Below are positions 13,401 through 26,100 of a DNA stretch of 64,000 nucleotides, one piece after another (position 1 is the stretch's first letter; every line of letters starts with the position of its first letter). A model generated the notes under the pieces. It made no database searches, had not been told where the DNA came from, and saw only the letters and a program-made list of their open reading frames with translations. The stretch comes from Paragordius varius (Eukaryota > Nematomorpha), in contig OZ176058.1 of assembly GCA_964247055.1 (NCBI GenBank), forward strand, positions 806,001 to 870,000, written 5' to 3'. Position numbers and translations under genes: made by a program.

Positions 13401-16400
13401 AAAATTGAATAGTATAACATATTTAACAAACCTCTTAACGTAAAAAATTAAAAAAATGGGTAAAAAATCTGTTTTAGGGTGAAAAAATATTAAAACTATG
13501 AAATTATTAAAAATGGTTAAAATGATTAAAAACGCTTAAAAAATATGTTTAAAGTGAAAAAAATGGTTAAAAACGCTTAAGAAATTCGTTTAAATGGTTT
13601 AAAATAATTTAAAAAAATTATATGTGGGAACTTTGCATTCCGAAATAACGAAAGATATGTTGAAGGCAATCTTTGAACCTTTTGGTAAGGTATTTATTAC
13701 AAAAAACTAATAAAAATTTAAAAAAATAGTTGAAATTTTAATAAAAATTAGCTAAAAATGGTTAAAAACGCTTAAGATATACGTTTAAATTGAAAAAATT
13801 GGTTAAAAATAATATAAAATGCTTTTTTAATGGTTTAAACTGAAAATTTTTTAAAAAAATTATATGTGGGTATTTTGCACCCCGAAATAACGGAAGATAT
13901 GTCGAAGGCAATCTTTGAACCGTTTGGAAAGGTAAAAATTAAAATCTAAAAATAGTGGATTATAAATAAAAATTGGTTAAAAACGCTTAAGAAATACTGA
14001 ATTTGATAATTGTGAGAAATGAGAGTTAAAAGTGGTAAAAATGGTATATTTTTTGTGAAATAAGCTTAAAAATTGTTTAACATAGTGTGAAATTCTCAAT
14101 GATTATTATTTTTTAAAATTTGGGTTAACCTCCTTGAAATTGTATGTTGGCATTTTGCATTAACGCAAAATATGTTGAAAGCAAGCTTTGAACCTTTTTG
14201 GAAAGGTAAAAATGTGTTGATATAGTGAAATTTGGTAAATTTTAATTAAAAATAGTGAAATTGTAATATTAAAGAAAAAAGTTAAAAATGGTGTTAAAAA
14301 CGCTTAAGAAATACGTTTAAAGTCAAAAAATTGGTTAAAAATTATGCAAAATGTTAAATCTTTTTTTAATGGTTTAAAATAAATTAAAACTGTTTTGAAA
14401 CAACTATCCCACTCTGTATTATATATGGGAACTTTGCATCCCGAAATAACTAAATATATGTTGAAAGCAATCTTTGAACCTTTTGGAAAGGTAAATTATG
14501 ACAAAAATTATATTAAAAAAAAATAGTTGAATTTTAATTAAAAATTAGCTAAAAATGATTCAAAAATAAGTTCGAAGGTTAAAAATGGTAAGATACACAT
14601 TTAAAAATAGCTTTTTAATGAAAATTGGTTAAAAATTGAATAGTATATTACACAAACCTTTTTCGGGTTAAAAAAAATTGTAAAAAATTGCTAAATATGT
14701 TTGAGAGTGAAATATTTTTAATTAAAAATAGTTAAATTTTGATTAAAATTGGCTAAAAATGATTCAAAAATAAGTTTAGAGGTAAAATATCATTTAAAAT
14801 AATGTAATTTTGGTGAAAATTGGTTGAAAATATGCCAAAAAGCTTGAGAGCCACACAATGGGTAAAAATATTATATAGTTGGTTAAAGTTGTTAAAATTA
14901 ATTAATTTTGATTTAAAATACGACTGACTCTTTGAAATTCTATGTGGGAACTCTTTTAATAAGAACAATTTTTAGTATTTTATTTTAAATATATTTTTAT
15001 AAATAATATCTTTATTTTTATTAAAGTTTTATTTTATGTTATAATTTTAGATTGATTATATAACTTTAATTATGGATCACGAGACCCGAAAATCACGTGG
15101 GTACGGATATATTCAAGTTAGTTTATAAATAATATATATATATATATAATTTTTAGTATTTTTTATTTATTTATAATAAAATAATCTATTTCAAATATTT
15201 TTTAAATGATAATACTTTAAAAATTATTAATTTAGTAAAAAACATATTTTTTGGACCATCAATCTTATAAAGACAATATTTTTTTAAGACATGGCTCTAT
15301 ACTTTTGAAAATTTTTAATTTTTTTAAAAATCAATAACTTGAAAAGTATGTAATCGAAGAGTAAAATTTGCCAATATTTTAATAATTTTTTATATTTTAA
15401 AATTCTAATCAAATAATTTATATATAAAATATAAAAATTATAACCTTTTTAATAAAAATTTCATTATTTTTTAATTCTATCGTTATTAAGAAAGTATTTT
15501 AACGGTAAAAACTGCATTTATACGTAAGAGTACAAAACGTAAAAATATAAAGACAAATGTTTTATTTTTAAAAGACATTAACCATACTTTTTTAAGTAGC
15601 CTTGTAATATTTTTTCTATAAAACTCTTTAATATTATTAAAATTTTAAAATATATGATTGATTGTGTGTTACCATTGTACAGTAAAAATAGAAATTATAC
15701 GGACAAAACGTAAAAATATAAAATTAAAAATATTTCGAGATTAATTATTTTTATTTTTAAGGATTTTTTTTAAATTATTTTTTTTAAATTTTTTTAAAAT
15801 CAAACTATATTTTATTTTCTAGTTTCACGATTCTGAAGACGCTAAACGCGCTCTTGAAAGTTTAGATGGTTTTGAATTGGCTGGTAAGGCTATGCGAGTA
15901 AGTACTCACGATTCTGAACAAGTAAATACTTCATCAGCAAAGGCTGAAAAAAGTCCAGAAGAAACTAGAAATAGTAGTCGAGACTCTAAGAAAACGAGCA
16001 AAAAGGACAATAAAGAATGTAAGTTTTTTGGTCTTTTAAATATTTTTATAGATTTCTTCAAGAGTTTAAGAAAGTTTTGTATGATTTTTTATCTTTTTAT
16101 CAGAGTATTTTAGCTGAAAATATTGATTTTACATGTGTAGAGTAAAAATATTGTTTTTTTGAGTATTTTTGATCTTAAATGTAAAAATTTTGAGCAGTTC
16201 TTGAACTGGCTGCTAAGGCTATGCGAGTAAGTACTCATGATTCTGAACAAGTAAATACTTCATCAGCAAAAGCTGATTCTATTAGCAAAAGTCCTGAAGA
16301 AACTAGAAATAATAGTCGAGACTCTAAGAAAACGAGCAAAAAGGATAATAAGTTTACGTCCTTTGAAAAATGTAATTTTTTTGGTTTTTTATTGCTTTCT

Positions 16401-19400
16401 TGCGGGTTTTTAAATGGAAGAAGGGGGAATTTGAATTTTTACAGAGTTTATAAAGAGTTTTTTTGATATTTTACTCTTTAGATAGTATTTGAGCTGAAAA
16501 TATTGATATTAGATGGTTTTTGAGTGTTTTTTTGATCCTAAATGTAAAAAATTTTGATTTTTTGAGCAAAAAGCTTATACGAGTAAGTACTCACGATTCT
16601 TAACAAGTAAATACTTCATCAAAATCTGATTCTATTGGCAAAAGTCCTGAAGAAACTAGAAATAGTAGCGACTCTAAGAAAACTAGCAAAAAGTACAATA
16701 AAGAAACGTCCTATGAAAAATATATATTTATTGGTTTTTTAATTTACAAATGTTTTTAGATGGGATTTTTTGGATTATCTTCTCTCTAGAGAGTTTTTGA
16801 GCTAAAAATATTAATTTTAGATGGTTTTTGAGTTAAAAATAGGATTTTTCGAAGTTTTTTTGATCTTAAGTGTAAAAAATTTGAACTGGCTGGTAAGGCT
16901 ATGCGAGTAAGTACTCACGATTCCGAACAAGTAAATACTTCATCATCAATAGCTAAGAAAAGTCCAGAAGAAACTAGAAATAGTAGTCGAGACTCTAAGA
17001 AAACTAGTAAAAAGGACATTAAAGAATGTAAGTTTTTTGGTTTTTTAAATATTTTTAGAGTTCTTGAAGAGTTTTTTATGTTTCTTTTTTTGGAGTATGA
17101 AAATACTGATTTGAAAAAAAGCTAAAAGGACAATAAAAAAACCATAGAAATATGTGAGTTTTTTGCTTTTTTTAAATTTTTTACAGAGTTCAAGAGTTTT
17201 TTTAATTTTTTGTTTTATTAGTAGTATTTGAGCTAAAAATATTAGTTTTAGAGAGCTTTTGAATGTTTTTATCTTTAATGTAAATATTTTGAGCATTTTT
17301 TGAACTGGCGGGTAAGGCTATGCGAGTTAGTACTCACGATTCTGAACAAGTAAATACTTTATCAGCAAAAGCTGAGAAAAGTCCAGAAGAAACTAGAAAT
17401 AGTAGTCGAGACTCTAAGAAAACAAGCAAAAAGGACAATAAAGATTGTAAGTTTTTTGGTTTTTTAACACAAAACATCAATTTTTCGGTTTTTTCTTTTT
17501 ATAGAATATATTTGGCCTAAAAATATTAATTTTAGATGGTTTTGAGTAAAATAAGATATAGAAAACGAGCAAAAAGTACAATAAAGAAACGTCCTTTGAA
17601 AAATGTAAGTTTTTTGGTTTTTATTATATTTTTTAGGGGTTTTATGAAAGGTTTTTTGGTTTTTTCTTTTTAGAGAGTTTTTGAGCTAAAAATATTGATT
17701 TTAAATGGTTTTTCAGTTATTTTTGGACATTTTTTTAGTTTTTTTGATCCTAAATGTAATTTTATCTTTTTATAGAGTATCTGAGCTAAATATTGATTTT
17801 AGATGGTTTTTGAATAAAAATATTGATTTTTGAGTATTTTTGATTTTAAATGTAAAAATTCTGGGCATATTTTGAACTGGCGGGTAAGGCTATGCGAGTA
17901 AGTATTCCAGATTCTGAACAAGTCAATACTACTTTAGCAAAAGCTGAAAAAAGTTTTGAAGAAACTAGAAATAGTAGTCGATACTCTAAGAAAACGAGCA
18001 AAAAGGATAATAAAGAAACGCCCTTTGAAAAATGTAAGTTTTTTGGTTTTTTATTGAATTTTTTAGGGGGGATTTTTTGGATTTTTTCTCTTTAGAGAGT
18101 ATTTGAGCAAAAAATAATAATTTTTGATGGTTTTTGTGTATTTTTGGGTATTTTTTAAGTTTTTTTCATCTTAAATGTAATTTTACCCTTTGGATAGTAT
18201 TTGAGCTTAAAATATTGATTTTCAAAAAAGCAAAAAGGACAATAAATAAATGTCCTTTAAAAAATGTAAGTTTTTTGGTTTTTTAACTCAAAACATCAAT
18301 TTTTTCGGTTTATTTTTCTTTTTATAGAATATATTTGATCTAAAAATATTGGTTTTAGATGGTTTTCGAGTTAAATTATTGATTTAGAAAACGAGCAAAA
18401 AGGATATTAAGGAAACGTCCTTTGAAAAATGTAGTTTGTTGGTTTTTTATAATATTTTACAGAGTTCAAGAGTTTGAAAAGAGTTTTTTTATTTTTTTTA
18501 TAGAATATTTGAGCTGAAAATATTGATTTTAGATGGTTTTTGAGTAAAAATATTGATTTAGAAAACGAGCAAAAAGGATAAAGAAACCATTGAAAAATGT
18601 AATTTTTTTGGTTTTTTATGATTTTTTTGCGTGTTCTATAGAGTTTAAAAAGAGTTTTTTATTAGATAGTATTTGAGCTGAAAATATTTAAAAGGTTTTT
18701 GACTAAATATGGTATTTTTTGTAAAAAGGCTATGCGAGTAAGTACTCATGATTCTGAACAAGTAAATACTTCATCAGCAAAAGCTGAGAAAAGCAAAAGT
18801 CCTGAAGAAACTAGTAATAGTAGTCGAGACTCTAAAAAACGAGCAAAAAGGAAAATAAAGAAACTCATTTGAAAAATGTAGGTTTTTTTGGTTTTTTAAC
18901 TCAAAACATCAATTTTTATAGATTTCTTTAAGACTTTTAAACGAATTTGTATGATTTTTTTCTTTTTATCAGAGTATTTTAGTTGAAAATATTGATTTTA
19001 CATGGTTTTAGAGTAAAAATATTGATTTGTTAAAGTTTTTTGATCTTTAATGTAAAAAATGTTGAGCATTTTTTGAACTGGCGGGTAAGGCTATGCGAGT
19101 AAGTACTCATGATTCTGAACAAGTAAATACTTCATCAGCAAAAGCTGAAAAAAGTCCTGAAGAAACTAGAAATAGTAGTCAAGACTCTAAGAAAACGAAC
19201 AAAAAGGATAATAAAGAATGTAAGTTTTATGATTTTTTAATTTAAAAGGTTTTTTAGATGGGTTTATGAGATTTTACTATTTAGAGAGTATTTGAGGTGA
19301 AAATATTGAATTTAGATGGTTTTTGAGTGTTTTATCCATCATAAATGGAAAAGGGTTTTTGACCAAAAAAATATCTCATGAAGCTATTACTAATCAACAA

Positions 19401-22400
19401 CAACTTCCACCCTTAAAAACAATTTTATATGAATTTTATTTAAAAAATTTTAAATTATGTATGAAATGATTCAATATTAAATTAATAAAAAAACTATTTT
19501 TATCCATAAAATTATTTTATAATATATAAAGATTAAAATATCTGTTATTCATTAATTTTAGCACATGAGGCTAATAATAATCAACCAAAATATAACCATT
19601 TTTTTAAAAACAATTATTCTTAATTTTTTGGAAAAAAATAATATTAAATTTATTTATAATTTAATAAAATAATTTAATATCTTAATATTTTTATTAAAAA
19701 AAAATTATAAAATTTAATTAATTTACAAAAAAATTAATTTTTATTAATTTTAGCACATGAAAATAGCAATAATCAACAACAATTCAACCCATTTCCCCCT
19801 ATTCCAGTCCCAGCCGTCGTCAGTCTACCCAATCTTATTGGCGGGCTTGCTGGTCTCAACACTAACGATTTAGTTAATTATACGGGCGGTCGACATTTAA
19901 CTGGTAAATAATTTATAAATTTAATTTAATTAGAAATAATTAAAAAATAAATCTCAAAATTAATTATAATTATTGTTTTTATAATATTTCCTAAAAATAT
20001 AATTTTTTTTAAAATATTCCTTAAAAATATTAATATTTTACATGAAAATCAACGATATTATCAATTTTTGATATTTTTTTAATTATATATATATGGTTAT
20101 TGTTAATTTTTAATTTATTTGTTAAAAAAATATTTTTGGGAATATTTTTTAAAAAAGTTCGTTTTTAGTTTAAAATAATGATTGGCGGGCTTGCTGGTCT
20201 CAACATTAATGATCTAGTTAATTATACGGGCGGGCGGCATTTAACCGGTAAATTATAAAAATTAAAATATTATTTTTTGAAACTTGAAAATATCGTAATA
20301 AAAAATATATTTAGAATTCCTAAAAATATTGCAAATTTGCAAAAATCCTAGAAAATTAAAGATTTTTGATTAAATATAAAAGTTTTTTCATATTTATTGA
20401 AATTTTTGATAAAAAATCAAATTTTTAAAAAAAACTATTTTTAGAACTTTTTAATTTTTTTAAGATTTTTATAAAATTTGTTTGATAAAAAAATATTTTT
20501 AAGAATTTTTTTAAAAAGTTGTTTTATAAAATAAAATCTGATTGGCGGTTTAATGGTCTCATACGAATGATCTAGTTAATTATACGGGTGGTCGGCATTT
20601 AACAGGTAAAAAAATTATTTTAGAAATAATTTAAAAAATATTTATTAAAAATCTAAAAAATATATATGTTTTTTAAAATATTTCTTAAAAATATTTATAT
20701 TTTGCTAAAATCCCAGAAAATTAAGGATAATAAATTAAATTTAAAAGTTTTTTTTAATTGTTTAAAATATTTATTAAATATATATATTATAATAATATTC
20801 CTCAAAAATATAAAATAAAATTTTGCAAAAATCTCAGAAAATCAACGATTTTTGATATAAATCAGGACTTTATATTAATTTTTTTGATCAATTTTCATTA
20901 AAAATATCAAAATTGAAAAACAAAAACTATTTTTAGAATGTTTTTATTTTTTTTTAAGATTTTTAATATATTTATATGGTTTTTTTAGATTTTATTTGAT
21001 ATAAAAGATATTTTTGGGAATATTAAAATATAAATTCGTTTTATAAAATAAAATCTTATTGGCGGGCTTGCTGGTCTCAACACTAACGATCTAGTTAATT
21101 ATACGGGCGGTCGACATTTAACTGGTAAATTATAAAATGAAAAATAATTTTTTTTTGAAATATTCCTTAAAATATTATTTTTTAAATAATATTTAAATTA
21201 AACTTAAAACTTACAAAAATGTTAAAATTCTGAAAAAATCTCAGAAAATCAAAGATTTTTGATTAATTAAAGTTTTTTATAAATATATCTTTATTTTAGT
21301 TTTAAGTTTCGAAAAGTTTTTTTTATATATAGTTTTTGATTTTTTCATTTTTCTGATAAAAAAGATATTTTTGAATTTTTTTTTAAAAATATACGTTTTA
21401 ATTAAAAATAATTATCAGAGGTTTTGCTGGTCTTACAAATTTAGTGAATTATACATGAGGTCTGTATATAACTGGTAAATTTTTTATAATAATTCTCAAA
21501 TTCACCCTAAAATAATTTTTTATAAATCAAAAATTACCTTTATTTTATAATATTTTTAAAATATGAAATTTTGTTTAAAAATTAATATAATGCTGAAAAA
21601 ATAATAAACTATGCGCCATAAATTTATATTTCATTATAATAATGAGTTATATTAGCTGTCCAAAAACACATAATTTATTTTTAGGAAATTGAATTTTAGG
21701 TGTAAATAAAGTTTTAAAAATATTTTAAACTATAAATATATATATGTATATATATATATATATATATTATATATTTTTAATAAAATTTATTTAAAAATAA
21801 TTATATATTTAATTTCTCCAAATCAATCAGTTTATAATTATTTTTATATACATTTTTTGAATTTTGCAATTATTAATATGTATTTAAATATATAAATATA
21901 TATTTTAAGTTTTATGAATTTAATTAGTTTTTAAATAAAATTATTAAATAATTATTAAATTATAAAATATTAATTATTTAATATTTTCAGCCAGCATAAA
22001 TCAATCAGGCCCGGCTTACAGTATTTTGGATAGCTTTCTATTTTTTTTATGAAAAAATAAATTTTAAAAATTTAATTAGTATATAAATAAAATAATTATT
22101 AAATATATATATATATATTAAAAATTTATTAAAAACTTAAACTATATAATAAAATTATAAATTATGTAAAATATTTTTTAATTCATAAATTAACTAAAAT
22201 ATTTAAATTATATATTTTTTATAGCCAGTATAAATCAATCAGGCACGGCTTACATTTTCTGATATTTAATATAAAAAGTTTTTTTGTAAATATAATTTTA
22301 ATTAAATCCATATATATAAAATTTTCGCAATTATTATATATATATATATCTTGAGTTCTAAAAATTTAATTAGTATTTAAACAAAATAACTTCATATATA

Positions 22401-22531
22401 TATATTATTATAAAAAAATAAAATTGATAATTTTAAATTTTATTCAAATAAAATTTATATATATATATAATATATATGTACTTAAAATTTATTAAAAACC
22501 TAAAATAAATTATGTAAAATATTTTTGCAAT

Positions 22532-22564
<33 letters not shown>

Positions 22565-23137
22565 AATATTTTTTTAAATTAAGTGAATTTACTTATTATT
22601 TAAATTTATTAAAAACTTAAAATATTTAATAAAAATTTTTTTAAATTAATTAAAATATATATATATATATTCCTCAGCCAGTATAAATCAATCAGGCACA
22701 GCTTACAGTATATTGGATAGCGAAGAAACTGAAAAGCGTGGAATTGATATTGGAACCACGGGACGTATACAGCTCATGGCGAAATTAGCTCAAGGTTTAT
22801 TTAAATTTTAAAATTTTTAAAAAAATTTATTAATTAAGTTTTTTTAAATTTTAAGAAAATTATTTAATAAACTTTAGTTCTAATTTAAATTTAATTAAAT
22901 TTATATTTATTAAAACTTAATAAATATTAAATTTTTAAATATTTGAATTTCATAATGTTTTTTTAAAAATTATTAAATTTATGTACTATTAAGATATATT
23001 TTATATCTAATAAAAATAGTTTTACATAATTTTAATTATATATAAAATATTTAATTTTAAAAAAATAGTTAATAAAAATATAAAATTTGGAAATTTTTTG
23101 AATATTATAATGTTTCTTTAAAATTGATTTTTAAGGA

Positions 23138-23169
<32 letters not shown>

Positions 23170-26100
23170 AATTATTTAAAAATATTTTTCTGAAATTAAT
23201 TTTAATGAAAATTATAATTGGAACCACGGGTCGTATACAACTCATGGCGAAATAAGCTCAAGGTTTAAATTTAAATTATCAAAAAAATTTTAAAAATAAA
23301 TTAAAAATTAATTTAGAAATTATTAAGTTTTAGTTTTATCAAATTTAAAATAATTTATTAAATATTTTTTAAAAAAATTATGTTTTTATTGGACAGCTGA
23401 TGGCGAAATTAGCTCTAGGTTTTTTATTAAATTTAAAATAAATTTTAAAAAATATCTAAAATAAAATAAAAATTAAAAAAAAATTATTTTTAAATAATTT
23501 GAGTTTCATATTTGGACAGCTGATGTCTAAATTAGCCCAGGTTTTTTATTCAAATTAAATTAAAAATAAATAAATTTTATTATTAAAAATTAATTAATTA
23601 TTTAAGTTTTTTAAAAAAAAATTATTTAGAAATTATTAAATTTTAGTTTTATATAAAAATATGTAATTTTAAAATAATTTTAGATTATAAATATTGATAT
23701 ATAAGATGTATAAAATCAAATAAATAGTTTTTATATAGAAAATGAAAGCGTTAAATAATATATATTTAATATAATTTAATTAATATAAAATGCTATATTT
23801 GAATAAAAAAATACTTGTTAAAATAAATATTTTTTAATAAATGTTTATTATTTATTAGATTAAATTTTTAATAATTTTTAAGCATTGATATCAATTTTTG
23901 AATATAAAACATTTTTTTGTTAAATATTAAACATTAAAACGTAGAATTGATATATGAACCACGGGCCGCATTCAGCTTATGGTGAAATTAGTTTTTTAAA
24001 AAAATATTTTTTTAGAAAAAAAATAATTTTAATTAATTATGAAATAAATAAAAAAGATTTTGATGTATATGTAATTTATTATATGTTTTTAAAAACTCCT
24101 AATATCCAATTTAATTTTTTTTTATTTATATCTAAATATATTTTATTTAAAAATTTTTTTTTTGATTTTTAATTATAAATTTCAATAATAAAAAAATATT
24201 TTTTGATGTTGAAAAAAAATATAATTAAATAGTAGAAAATATTCGTTTTAATATTTTTCTAAAATTTTAAAATTAAAAAAACTTAAACTTTTAAATTTGT
24301 GTTTCAGGCACGGGTCTTCAATTACCCAAAGCCGCGCATGATGTCCTAAAATCAGCTGCGTCGGCTGTCAGTCATCCAGCTATCGCTAAACAGCTGACAC
24401 CCCCTGTGACCGAACCGCCGATTGCAACATCTGCTTTTATGTTGTCAAATATGTTTGACCCCTCACAGTAAGGATAGATATATATAATTATATTGTTCTA
24501 TTTAAAGTTATATTTTTTTAATTTAATGCGCTCTCTTTAACAAATATTAATTTTTCATTTTAGCGAAAAATTCAGAATTGAGCATTGAAAAAATTTTAAT
24601 TTTCTCTGTAAGGTATATTAGAGATATCATGAGTTTATCTAAATAGATTCAATGGTTTTTGTCGACCGTATAGTAAAAAATGACTATTATTTGCCATTTT
24701 CCAATTTTATACCTGATACCCCGTTTGTTATAAAATTATGGACTAAATTTTAGACAAATAAACTAATTAGTAAACATTTGAATAATTAACATGAAATCAA
24801 TTTTATACAGACGAAATGTAAAAATTATATTATAGCAAAAAATAACTATTATTTATGGTTAATCTTCCGGTCGGTGTTTTTTGTTTTTCCAGTTTGTCTG
24901 TATATAATTTGAATTTTTACTGTACATCCTATAAATTTAAAAATGTATATATATTTCTCTTTAAATTGAATGAATGCATTGTTTAACATCATATGTTTTA
25001 ATGAACATGTGTGTTCAGAGAATCAGGTGATGACTGGACAGCTGATATTCGTGATGACGTGATTGAGGAATGCGAAAAGTACGGAGGTGGTGGTGGAGTC
25101 CTCCATTGCCATGTGGATGCCCAAAGTGCTGCTGGTTCAGTTTACGTAAAGTGCACAGATGTTGCTACAGCTCAATTCGCTGTAACAGCGTTGCATGGAC
25201 GCTTTTTTGCAGGTTAGCTGTTTATCTGAATGAATGCTTTGAACAGGTGTTTTAAGACAGCTGATTTTAGTATATAAAACACTACTTGTTTTAAATACCA
25301 AAATTTTTAAGTTACGCTTATTTAAGGTTTTAATTATATGGTTAAATATATGATTGCTGAACTGTGGAGACATGTTAATAAGCAGATGTTTAATAAACAC
25401 GTGTTTTAAAGACTTCTCAGAAATGGTATTGATCATATATTTGAGTGAGTTTTCAGAATATTTTGAATAGAACTCAAGAGTATAATTATTTTGTGATGTA
25501 TTATATCATAATGGCAGTTTACGTAAAGTGCACAGATGTAGCCACGGCTCAATTCGCTGTAACAGCGTTGCATGGACGCTTTTTTGCAGGTTAGATCATA
25601 AAATCAGGTGTTTTAACACATGATTGCTAAGAACAGATGGTAGAAAACATGTGTTAATAAACACGTGTTTCATAAATGGTACTGATCATATGTTTGAGTA
25701 AGTATATTTAGTAGCAAATTGTACCGAATTTCAATGATAAAAACCCATGTACAAATAAAGTTGTTTTACACTAAAGAAGTACTTTTTTAAAATATTTTTG
25801 AATAGAACTCAAGAGTTATTATTTTTGTCTATGTTATATCATAATGTCAGTTTACGTAAAATGATTTAACAGGTGTTTTGAGACAACTGATTTTATCTAT
25901 ATAGAACAATACTTGTTTTATATACCAAAATTTTAAGTTACGCTTTTTTGCAGGTTTAAATCATATTATAAATTTTATAATTGCTTTGAAACTTTGGAGA
26001 GAGCATGCGTTAATAAGCAGATGTTTTATAATTACGTTTCAAGATTCTCAATGAATATGATCATATGTTTGAGTCAGTGAATTTAGTAAAAGAGTGTGCC

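Noticed and set aside
16221-18095. Series of small genes starting MRVSTHDSEQVNT
   Set aside because: Each is a donor-side copy of RBM39 exon 10 whose inner ATG happens to open a frame; no promoter, own acceptor or stop conservation.
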